Source of the DNA: CAYOBW01 sp964402115
GTDB lineage: Bacteria > Verrucomicrobiota > Kiritimatiellia > UBA8416 > CAYOBW01
Direction of reading: 5' to 3'
Length of the DNA stretch: 19,631 bases
Assembly: GCA_964402115.1 (NCBI GenBank)
Contig: CAYOBW010000126.1
Location: forward strand, 1-19,631
Shown here: piece after piece, positions 7,512 to 13,223 of the stretch
Layout: every line of letters begins with the position of its first letter
Position numbering within the stretch: position 1 is the first letter of the stretch
Position numbers and translations under genes: made by a program
Notes under the pieces: generated by a model
Database searches by the model: none
What the model was told of the DNA's origin: nothing
What the model saw: only the letters and a program-made list of their open reading frames with translations

Positions 7512-7582
7512 TGTGGTGCAGGAGTCGAACCTGCGACTGACGGATCTACAATCCGTTGCTCTACCCACTGAGCTAACCATGC
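7510..7582 (-). ncRNA. tRNA-like RNA, anticodon GUA, defective acceptor stem
   Basis: Read on the minus strand, the 73 nt fold as: acceptor 5' GCATGGT, TA, D arm GCTC-AGTGGGTA-GAGC, A, anticodon arm ACGGA-TTGTAGA-TCCGT, variable CAGTC, T arm GCAGG-TTCGACT-CCTGC, acceptor 3' ACCACAA and A73. D, anticodon and T stems are fully paired and loop landmarks (G18 G19, T33, TTCGA) are present. The anticodon would be GUA (Tyr). Two things argue against a working tRNA-Tyr: bacterial tRNA-Tyr has a long variable arm while this has 5 nt, and acceptor pairs 1-72, 2-71 and 3-70 are G-A, C-A and A-C, leaving only four pairs. CCA is not encoded. The element lies in the predicted leader of the slipin-rtcA-rtcB transcript, same strand. 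I call it a tRNA mimic or decoy. A decayed tRNA pseudogene is the alternative, but the three intact arms argue for selection. Confidence 0.75.
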
Positions 7583-7615
7583 TGGCATTCACCTCGTTAG
7601 AACCCAGACGTGGAA

Positions 7616-7676
7616 CGCACGGCATCGGTCTGATGCTTCACGGCGTTTCCGACGGTTACACCGGGCCTGCCGTGCG
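7616..7676 (-). ncRNA. Structured leader element upstream of the tRNA-like RNA
   Basis: On the minus strand, CGCACGGCA (7676-7668) pairs perfectly with TGCCGTGCG (7624-7616), a 9-bp helix closing a 43-nt loop. Within the loop CGGT-GTA-ACCG (7663-7653) can form a small hairpin, and TCGG (7652-7649) can pair with CCGA (7628-7625), stacking directly on the main helix. It starts about 24 nt after the predicted sigma-54 start and ends 34 nt before the tRNA-like module. It may be a leader domain of the same RNA or a separate regulatory structure. I found no recognisable Y-RNA Ro-binding motif with confidence. Confidence 0.4.
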
Positions 7677-7711
7677 CCACTGGCCAGTTCCTGCCAGCAC
7701 CAGGCCTTATC

Positions 7712-7727
7712 GCAGGGGACGTGCCAA
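7712..7727 (-). promoter_or_regulatory. Sigma-54 (RpoN) -24/-12 promoter for the tRNA-like RNA-slipin-rtcAB transcript
   Basis: The minus strand reads TTGGCACGTCCCCTGC. The -24 box TTGGCACG is a perfect match to the sigma-54 consensus. The GG of -24 and GC of -12 are separated by exactly 10 nt; the -12 box is CTGC instead of TTGC. The predicted transcription start is near 7700. It points toward slipin, rtcA and rtcB and away from rtcR, the arrangement expected for an RtcR-controlled operon, since RtcR is a sigma-54 activator. The predicted leader before slipin is about 670 nt. Confidence 0.82.
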
Positions 7728-7780
7728 GATAGCCGCAGCGAAGGCTTGGCATTGCGCAACAGGCTGGCGCGCAACATGAT

Positions 7781-7786
7781 AAAAAA
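7781..7786. other. A-tract between activator sites and sigma-54 promoter
   Basis: Six consecutive A residues lie roughly midway between the two palindromes and the -24 box, in an otherwise GC-rich intergenic region. Such tracts bend DNA and could help looping from the activator to sigma-54 holoenzyme. No convincing IHF consensus was found. Weak inference. Confidence 0.25.
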
Positions 7787-7837
7787 GTGCTAGGCCAGAA
7801 CTGCCGAGGTGCCGCCAACGCGTGAGCGCCTGCCGGC

Positions 7838-7851
7838 ATATGCTTGCATAT
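7838..7851. promoter_or_regulatory. Palindrome 1, candidate RtcR upstream activator site
   Basis: ATATGC-TT-GCATAT is a 6-2-6 inverted repeat centred at 7844.5, about 145 bp upstream of the predicted sigma-54 start. It is AT-rich in a GC-rich region and lies exactly 21 bp (two helical turns) centre to centre from the second palindrome. Distance and tandem phasing suit an enhancer site for an AAA+ activator. Assignment to RtcR is inference. Confidence 0.55.
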
Positions 7852-7858
7852 CGTGATA

Positions 7859-7872
7859 TATCCTATAGGATA
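7859..7872. promoter_or_regulatory. Palindrome 2, candidate RtcR site overlapping the rtcR ribosome site
   Basis: TATCCTATAGGATA is a perfect 14-bp palindrome centred at 7865.5, about 166 bp upstream of the predicted sigma-54 start. Its AGGA (7867-7870) is also the best Shine-Dalgarno for rtcR, 8 nt before the ATG at 7879. A protein bound here could activate the divergent operon and at the same time limit rtcR expression. Confidence 0.55.
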
Positions 7873-7878
7873 GTTCAA

Positions 7879-9489
7879 ATGCAGACAGTCGTCATCGGCC
7901 TGCTGGGAACAACCCTCGACCGCGGGCAGGAAAGGGATCGCTGGAGTCAGTGGCGCCCGTCCGTCAGCCTTTGCCAGCAAGAGGACCTGTTGATCCGGCG
8001 CTTCGAGCTGCTCTATGCGAAGAAGTTCCAGGCCCTCGCCGATGTGGTCCGGGACGATATCCGGAGCGTCTCCCCGGAGACGGAGGTCTGTCTCCGCCTG
8101 GTGGAACTCAGCCAGCCGTGGGACTTCGAGGAGGTGTACGGCGCGCTTCATGACTATGTCCGGGCCTACCGCTTCGACCCCGAGAACGAGGAGTACCTCG
8201 TCCACATCACGACGGGAACGCACGTGGCCCAGATCTGCTTGTTCCTCCTCACCGAAGCTCGGTACATCCCGGGCAAGCTAATCCAGACGAGTCCGCCCAG
8301 GAGGAAGGACCAGACGAAGCCGGGCACCTGCGACATCATCGATCTGGACCTGTCCAGGTACGACCGCATTGCCACGCGCGTGAGGCAGGATCTCCAGGGT
8401 GACATCTCCTATTTGAAATCCGGCATCGAGACCAGGAACGCCGCCTTCAACGCGTTGATCGAGGAGATCGAGCATGTGGCCATGCATGCCACAGAGCCGA
8501 TGCTCCTCACGGGACCGACGGGCGCCGGCAAGTCCCTGCTGGCTCGCCGTATCCATGAACTGAAGAAGTCCCGCGGCCAACTCAGCGGCGCCTTCGTGGA
8601 AGTGAACTGCGCGACTCTGCGTGGCGACCAGGCACTCTCGACCCTGTTCGGTCACACGAAGGGCGCTTTCACCGGCGCGCTCCAGGACCGGAACGGTCTT
8701 CTCCGGGAAGCGGACAAAGGTATGCTGTTCCTCGACGAGGTGGGGGAGTTGGGGTCTGACGAGCAGGCCATGCTGCTGCGGGCCATCGAGGAGAAGCTGT
8801 TCTTCCCGATGGGGGCCGACAAGGAAGTCAGCAGTGACTTTCAGCTGGTCTGTGGCACGAACAGGGATCTCCAGCAGGACGCTCAGGAGGGTCGGTTCCG
8901 CCAGGATCTGCTGGAGCGGATCAACCTGTGGACCTTCCTCTTTCCCGGCCTGCGGGACCGTCCCGAGGACATCGAGCCGAATATCGAGTACGAACTCGAT
9001 CAATTCGCCCGGAAACGCGGCAAGCAGGTTCGCTTCAGCAAGGAGGCCCGGCAGGACTTCCTGGCCTTTGCCAGATCCGGTGAAGCCAAATGGGCCGCCA
9101 ACTTCAGAGACCTGAACAGCGCCATCACCCGCATGGCGACGCTGGCCCCGGGCGGCCGGATTACCCGGCAAACCGTGGCAGACGAGCTCGTGCGCTTGCG
9201 TCGGAAGTGGACGCGCAAGGAGGTCGGCGCCGACGGCGACATCCTCAACGAGGTACTGGACGTGGACCGGGTTGCCAGGCTGGACCTTTTTGACCGCGTC
9301 CAACTCGCGGAGGTGCTGAGGGTTTGCCGGCGCTCGCGTAACATGTCCGAGGCGGGGAGAACGCTCTTTGCCGTGTCGCGCCAGGAACGCAAGACGACAA
9401 ACGATTCGGATCGCATGAAGAAGTACCTCGCCCGCTTTGGCCTGACGTGGAAAGACACAAACAAGGACAAGGATGGCTGGCGAGGCTGA
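7879..9489 (+). CDS. rtcR: Sigma-54-dependent transcriptional activator RtcR (CARF-AAA+-HTH)
   Basis: Activates sigma-54 transcription of RNA-repair genes when its N-terminal CARF-type domain senses an RNA damage signal. The 536-residue protein closely resembles E. coli RtcR as I recall it: WSQWRPSVSLCQQEDLLI, SVSPETEV, WDFEEVYGALHDYVRAY, HITTGTHVAQIC in the sensor region (about 1-185), then the AAA+ domain with Walker A GPTGAGKS (212-219), the sigma-54 contact loop GAFTGA (262-267), Walker B MLFLDEVGEL (282-291) and ERINLWTF, and a C-terminal region ending YLARFGLTWKD with the DNA-binding segment LAEVLRVCRRSRNMSEAGRTL. The ATG at 7879 is preferred over a GTG at 7822 because the homologous N-terminus begins at MQTVVIGLLGTTLD and AGGA lies 8 nt upstream. 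Divergent from the operon it controls. Confidence 0.97.
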   Translation: MQTVVIGLLGTTLDRGQERDRWSQWRPSVSLCQQEDLLIRRFELLYAKKFQALADVVRDDIRSVSPETEVCLRLVELSQPWDFEEVYGALHDYVRAYRFDPENEEYLVHITTGTHVAQICLFLLTEARYIPGKLIQTSPPRRKDQTKPGTCDIIDLDLSRYDRIATRVRQDLQGDISYLKSGIETRNAAFNALIEEIEHVAMHATEPMLLTGPTGAGKSLLARRIHELKKSRGQLSGAFVEVNCATLRGDQALSTLFGHTKGAFTGALQDRNGLLREADKGMLFLDEVGELGSDEQAMLLRAIEEKLFFPMGADKEVSSDFQLVCGTNRDLQQDAQEGRFRQDLLERINLWTFLFPGLRDRPEDIEPNIEYELDQFARKRGKQVRFSKEARQDFLAFARSGEAKWAANFRDLNSAITRMATLAPGGRITRQTVADELVRLRRKWTRKEVGADGDILNEVLDVDRVARLDLFDRVQLAEVLRVCRRSRNMSEAGRTLFAVSRQERKTTNDSDRMKKYLARFGLTWKDTNKDKDGWRG

Positions 9490-9607
9490 GTTCCGGTATC
9501 GGCCGCTGCTATGTTCAAGCGGGCCTGTTCCGCGTATGTTGGGCCTTCGTGCGGCGCTGTGGGAGTGGTGGCGGAGGCTGGGTGTGCTGAGGATGGAGGG
9601 TGGCGGT

Positions 9608-11017
9608 GTGAGCGTGGAGGCGGAGCCGATAAGGCGCGGGCGCGTGGTGGCCGGCGCCCTGCTGGTCCAGGTGTGCCTGGGCGCGGTGTTCATCTGGAGC
9701 GTCTACCAGACGCCGCTGAAGGCGCATTTCCCGTCGTGGACGGAAGCGGACGTCACCCTGCCGGCGCAAGTGGTGCTGGCCTGTTTCGCGCTGGCCGTGT
9801 TCCTGGGCGGGCTGTGGCAGGATCGGGTGGGGCCGCGCGCGGTGACGACGCTGGGGGGCGTGTGCCTGGGCTGCGGGCTGATGCTGGCCCGCTGCACGGA
9901 GTGGCTGGCGCCGGGCCCGGCGCTGGCCTGGCTGACGGCGACCTACTCCGTGCTGGGCGGGCTGGGCATCGGCATGGCCTATGTCTGCCCGATCGCGGTT
10001 TGCGTGAAGTGGTTTCCCGAGCGGCGCGGCCTGGTGACGGGGCTGGCGGTCGCGGGGTTCGGCGCCAGCGCCTTCTTCTTCGCCCCGCTGGCGCGCGGGC
10101 TGAACGCCGGGGGTCCCTATGCGCTGCTGGGCTGGGACCTGTTCCCCCTGCCGCGGCTGGGCGTGTTCCGGACGTTCTTCCTGCTGGGGGCAGTCTTCCT
10201 CGGCGGCATCGTGGCCGGCGCGCGGCTGCTGCGCAACCCGCCGCCCGGCTGGCAACCGCCCGGCTGGCAGCCGGCCGTTACCCGGCCGGCGGGGAAGCGG
10301 GGCGCCGCCACTGACGTGGCGCCGCGCCAGATGCTGCGGACGACGGCGTTCTGGCTGCTGTGGCTCACCTATGCCGCCGGCTGCGCGGCGGGGCTGCAGG
10401 TGATCATGAAAGTGTCGCCCATCTGGCAATCGCACGCGCTCGTGCCGCTGATCCCGCCGGTGCCGCCCGCGGCGTTCAACCGCGTGTCGGCCGAGGGGGC
10501 GCTGGCGGTCTCCGTGCTGGCGATCTTCAACGCCCTCGGCCGCATTTTCTGGGGGCGCGTCTCGGACTGGATCGGGCGGCGCGCCACGCTGGCGATCATG
10601 TTCGCGCTGTGCGGCTGCGTCCTGTTGGGGCTGCATGCGCTGGGCACGCTGCCGCTCTACATCGCCGGCGTGAGCGTGGTGGGGGCCTGCTTCGGCGGTT
10701 TTCTCACGCTCTACCCGGCCCTGACGGCCGACTTCTTCGGCACGCGGCACTACGGCATCAACTACGGCCTGGTTTACTCCGCCTATGGCGTGGGCGGCTT
10801 CTGCGGCCCCTGGCTTGGCGCCAGGCTGATGCGCGCCGTGGCGAAGGTGCCCTACGAGACGCTGGACGGCGTCGGCGGCGCCGTGCGCCACGTTTTCACG
10901 GCCTGCGACTACCGGGCCGGCTTCACCGTCACGGGCGGCGCCTGCCTGCTCGCCGCCGGCCTGGTGCTCGCGCTGCCCCGCCCCGCCCGTCAGCCTGAGA
11001 AGGGCCGCAGGCGGTAG
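9608..11017 (+). CDS. OFA-family major facilitator transporter (oxalate/formate antiporter-like)
   Basis: An inner-membrane transporter of about 469 residues with roughly twelve hydrophobic segments. OFA-family features are the first segment GALLVQVCLGAVFIWSVYQT, the loop WQDRVGPRAV, GGLGIGMAYVCPIAVCVKWF followed by PERRGLVTGLAVAGFG, then the second-half signature LGRIFWGRVSDWIGRRATL and FFGTRHYGINYGLVYSAYGV. Substrates of characterised relatives are small carboxylates (oxalate, formate, lactate); the substrate here cannot be read. The GTG at 9608 is chosen because GGAGG lies about 8 nt upstream and the protein then begins just before the first membrane segment. The ATG at 9593 is possible, while the earlier ATG at 9473 would overlap rtcR. 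GC content is visibly higher than in rtcR. Convergent with the thioredoxin gene. Confidence 0.88.
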   Translation: MSVEAEPIRRGRVVAGALLVQVCLGAVFIWSVYQTPLKAHFPSWTEADVTLPAQVVLACFALAVFLGGLWQDRVGPRAVTTLGGVCLGCGLMLARCTEWLAPGPALAWLTATYSVLGGLGIGMAYVCPIAVCVKWFPERRGLVTGLAVAGFGASAFFFAPLARGLNAGGPYALLGWDLFPLPRLGVFRTFFLLGAVFLGGIVAGARLLRNPPPGWQPPGWQPAVTRPAGKRGAATDVAPRQMLRTTAFWLLWLTYAAGCAAGLQVIMKVSPIWQSHALVPLIPPVPPAAFNRVSAEGALAVSVLAIFNALGRIFWGRVSDWIGRRATLAIMFALCGCVLLGLHALGTLPLYIAGVSVVGACFGGFLTLYPALTADFFGTRHYGINYGLVYSAYGVGGFCGPWLGARLMRAVAKVPYETLDGVGGAVRHVFTACDYRAGFTVTGGACLLAAGLVLALPRPARQPEKGRRR

Positions 11018-11033
11018 GGGTTCAGGGTCAGCC

Positions 11034-11051
11034 GTCCGCTGAGCGGCGGAC
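11034..11051. terminator. Short hairpin between convergent MFS and thioredoxin genes
   Basis: GTCCGC (11034-11039) and GCGGAC (11046-11051) form a 6-bp stem with a 6-nt loop in the 33-bp gap between the two stop codons. It could serve both directions but has no flanking T-run. Weak. Confidence 0.3.
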
Positions 11052-12154
11052 TACCGGACCGCCGGGGCGTCGCCCTCGCTGGCCGGGGGGAGCTTGCCGT
11101 CGCGATAGCTCTTGAGCGTGGCTTCCAGCTCCTTCTTCTGCTCTTCGTCCGGTGTCTGCGCGACGGCCTGCTCCTGGAGGGTAACGGCCTGCGCCTTGTC
11201 ACCCTGCAGGAAAACCACGCGGGCGAACGTGTCCAGGATGGCCCCGTCCTTGCCCTCGACGGCGCGGTTCGCCCTGGCGGCGAGCGTGTGCGCCAGCTCC
11301 AGGTCGCGCTCGGCAAACGCGGTCGCCGTGGCCAGGGCCCACGCCAGCTCGTTGAGCAGGCGCGGGTTCTCGCTGGCCGCGCTCAACTGGCGGGCCAACG
11401 CCAGCGCGGCCTTGCCGTCCTGCTTGCCCAGCAGCAGGTTGAAGCGCATGAAGTCCACGCTCACGGCCGCCTCCGCCGGCACGGCCTTCTTGATTTCATC
11501 GGCGATCCCCAGGGCCTCGTCCCACTTCTTTTCCGCCACCGCCTGCCCGAGCTTCTCCGACAACCCCTGCACCTGCGCCTGGGCCGCCTCTTCGCGCGCC
11601 CGCTCCGCGGCCGCGGCCTGCGGGTCGAACGTGCCGGCGAGCAGTGCGTCGAGCACCTTGTCCAGGCCGTTCAGCGGGTGCCCGATCCAGGCCAGGCGGC
11701 CCGCCTTGTCCACGACGAAGGCCGTGGGGATGCCTTCCGCGCCGGCGGCCACCATCCAGGCCTGCGCCATCGTGTTGCTGGCGTCGCTGGCGACCCGGTA
11801 GGTCATCTTCTCCCCCAGCTCCTTGACGAACGCGACGACCTCCTCGCGCGACTGGCGCTCCCAGCAGTTCTGGCCGATGACCACGACGCCCTTGTCCTTG
11901 AGCTTGTTCTGGAGCTCGTTCAGGTGCGGAATGCTGGCGCGGCAGGGGGGACACCACGTGGCCCAGAACTCGACGACGTAGATCTTGTCCTTCTCGAACG
12001 CCGTCACCGGTTCGCCCTGCAGCCACCCGCTCGGCTGCAACGCCGGCGCGGGATCCCCCACCTTCAGGGTCGCCTTCGGCGCGGCTTCCTGCGCCGACAA
12101 CCACGTCGCCAGCATCGTACCGACTGACACCGCCAACCAGATCCGCTTGTGCAT
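11051..12154 (-). CDS. Secreted TlpA-like thioredoxin-fold protein with helical C-terminal extension
   Basis: An exported thiol-disulfide protein of 367 residues. Residues 1-21 form a signal peptide (MHKR, a hydrophobic stretch, then cleavage near LSA-QE). The thioredoxin domain spans about 30-175, with VVEFWATWCPPCRASIPHL holding the redox pair C68 and C71, and GIPTAFVVDKAGRLAW holding the cis-proline P143. From about 180 onward it is an Ala/Glu/Lys-rich helical region with TPR-like spacing (WDEALGIADEIKKAVP, NPRLLNELAWALATA, AVEGKDGAILDTFARVVFLQGDK). This makes it about twice the length of a simple TlpA/ResA protein. The ATG at 12154 has AAGGAG 5-6 nt upstream. Likely periplasmic; it could reduce or fold partners bound by the helical part. 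It is not clearly co-transcribed with anything. Confidence 0.88.
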   Translation of the reverse strand: MHKRIWLAVSVGTMLATWLSAQEAAPKATLKVGDPAPALQPSGWLQGEPVTAFEKDKIYVVEFWATWCPPCRASIPHLNELQNKLKDKGVVVIGQNCWERQSREEVVAFVKELGEKMTYRVASDASNTMAQAWMVAAGAEGIPTAFVVDKAGRLAWIGHPLNGLDKVLDALLAGTFDPQAAAAERAREEAAQAQVQGLSEKLGQAVAEKKWDEALGIADEIKKAVPAEAAVSVDFMRFNLLLGKQDGKAALALARQLSAASENPRLLNELAWALATATAFAERDLELAHTLAARANRAVEGKDGAILDTFARVVFLQGDKAQAVTLQEQAVAQTPDEEQKKELEATLKSYRDGKLPPASEGDAPAVR

Positions 12155-12238
12155 ACCTGCTCCTTATTGTTGAACACGCGGCTCAGCAAATCACGTCGCG
12201 CTTCGCCTGTCACGCTCTTTGCACAGCCGTTCGTCATG

Positions 12239-12279
12239 GGGGCTGTGGCCAGCAGGCTGCGCGGCTTGACGGCAGCCCC
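12239..12279 (-). terminator. Hairpin downstream of the phosphorelay genes, possible terminator
   Basis: GGGGCTG (12239-12245) pairs with CAGCCCC (12273-12279) around a 27-nt loop, 55 nt after the response-regulator stop. There is no T-run. The 179-bp gap 12155-12333 also must hold the promoter of the thioredoxin gene, but I see no convincing -35/-10 pair. Confidence 0.25.
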
Positions 12280-12333
12280 ATCCGCGGGCCAGCCGCTGGT
12301 CCCTGCGCGGCCTTCCCGCGATGATCCGGTGCG

Positions 12334-12732
12334 TCAAGGTTGCGTGTGCGCCGGCGGCGGCTGGCCGTCGCGCAGCGCCTCGTCGACGACGCCCTGCAGT
12401 TCCTGGAGTGTGAAAGGCTTGAGCAGGGCGCGCGTGGCGCCCATGAGCGTGGCCGGCCGCAGCACCTGCACGTCGTTGCGGCTGCCTCCGCCCGACATGG
12501 CAACCACCCGCGCGACCGGATCGAGGAGTCGCAACTCCCGCAGCGTTTCCAGGCCGTCCATCTCCGGCATATACATATCCAACATCACCAGGTCGGCTCG
12601 TGCCGCACGGTACTGTTTAAGCCCCACCGCGCCGTTTTCCGCTTCGCGCACGCAGTGGCCCGAACGTTCGAGAATCCGCCGGACGAGACACCGGACCGAT
12701 TCATCGTCTTCAATCACCAGAATGTCAGCCAT
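12334..12732 (-). CDS. Single-domain response regulator (CheY-like receiver)
   Basis: The 132-residue protein is one receiver domain with no output domain. Acidic pocket residues D9 and D10 follow ADILVIE, the phosphoacceptor is D52 in VMLDMYMPEMDG, the switch serine is S80 in VVAMSGG and the conserved lysine is K105 in LLKPF. A short Pro-rich tail (QPPPAHTQP) ends it. The ATG at 12732 has GAGGAGA about 8 nt upstream. It lies 42 bp after the Hpt gene, on the same strand, and is probably the terminal acceptor of the phosphorelay. With no DNA-binding domain it should act by protein contact. Confidence 0.92.
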   Translation of the reverse strand: MADILVIEDDESVRCLVRRILERSGHCVREAENGAVGLKQYRAARADLVMLDMYMPEMDGLETLRELRLLDPVARVVAMSGGGSRNDVQVLRPATLMGATRALLKPFTLQELQGVVDEALRDGQPPPAHTQP

Positions 12733-12774
12733 GGTTCCGATCTCCTCGGCGAGCGTGCATCGCCAGTGTCCGCC

Positions 12775-13200
12775 TCAGGCGTCTTGCTCCGGCCCGGCAA
12801 GCAGACTGCGCCAGGTGCCCAGGCGTGCCGTCAGGCCTGCGCACAGTTCCCATTCGGCCTCGCGTGCCGCGCGGCGGAGCTCGGCGCCCACCACCGAAAT
12901 TTCGGGGTAGCCCACGGCGCCGCCCATGCCCTCGAGGGAGTGGCCATGGATCCGGATGACGGAGGCTTCCCGCGCCGCACAAGCCGTCCGCAGCTCCGGC
13001 AGCAGCCGCGCCAACTCCTGCGCGAACAGGGCGCGAATCTCGCCGTCCACGTCCTCGGTGCTGACGCGGTACGCATCCGCGCGCCGCTCCAGCCCGGGGA
13101 TGAGCTCCGCGAACACAGCCAGGGTGGGGGCGCCGACCGGGTCGGCCGGGGTTGCTGCACCGAGAGCCGCGGATTCGCGCCGAGCTGACTGACCTGTCAT
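12775..13200 (-). CDS. Free-standing histidine phosphotransfer (Hpt) protein
   Basis: A 141-residue protein with an Hpt domain over about residues 30-135. The phosphoacceptor motif is RIHGHSLEGMGGAVGYPEIS, with H87 in the position of the His of the HSLKG consensus; the usual Lys is Glu (E90). The first 25 residues are Ala/Pro-rich and look disordered. The start ATG at 13200 has AGGAGG 8 nt upstream, which decides it over the longer open frame to 13473 that lies inside the kinase gene. It sits 23 bp after the hybrid kinase gene and before the receiver, so it most likely carries phosphate from the kinase's receivers to the free receiver. Confidence 0.88.
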   Translation of the reverse strand: MTGQSARRESAALGAATPADPVGAPTLAVFAELIPGLERRADAYRVSTEDVDGEIRALFAQELARLLPELRTACAAREASVIRIHGHSLEGMGGAVGYPEISVVGAELRRAAREAEWELCAGLTARLGTWRSLLAGPEQDA

Positions 13201-13223
13201 AAACGAAACCTCCTGCGCGCCTG

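Noticed and set aside
7510..7582. Ordinary tRNA-Tyr(GUA) gene
   Set aside because: Three outer acceptor pairs are mismatched, the variable region has 5 nt where bacterial tRNA-Tyr has a long arm, and a GAAA hairpin begins where CCA should follow.
7496..7700. Canonical Y RNA
   Set aside because: The stem and tRNA-like modules are in series, the Ro-binding bulge could not be recognised, and no Ro/Rsr gene is present in the window.
7513..7779. Plus-strand ORF of 88 codons starting in the tRNA-like region
   Set aside because: Its beginning is just the antisense of the cloverleaf (a typical translated-tRNA artefact) and it has no ribosome site or recognisable protein.
7738..7790. Second sigma-54 promoter facing rtcR
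   Set aside because: TTGGCATT and CTGGCGCG occur on the plus strand but lack a GC at the required 10-nt spacing.
7822..7878. Upstream GTG start for rtcR
   Set aside because: Adds 19 residues not matching RtcR family N-termini and would run through both palindromes; the ATG at 7879 has a good AGGA.
9515..10891. 458-codon minus-strand frame opposite the MFS transporter
   Set aside because: Low-complexity Gln/His/Arg/Ala composition; the plus strand holds the transporter signatures.
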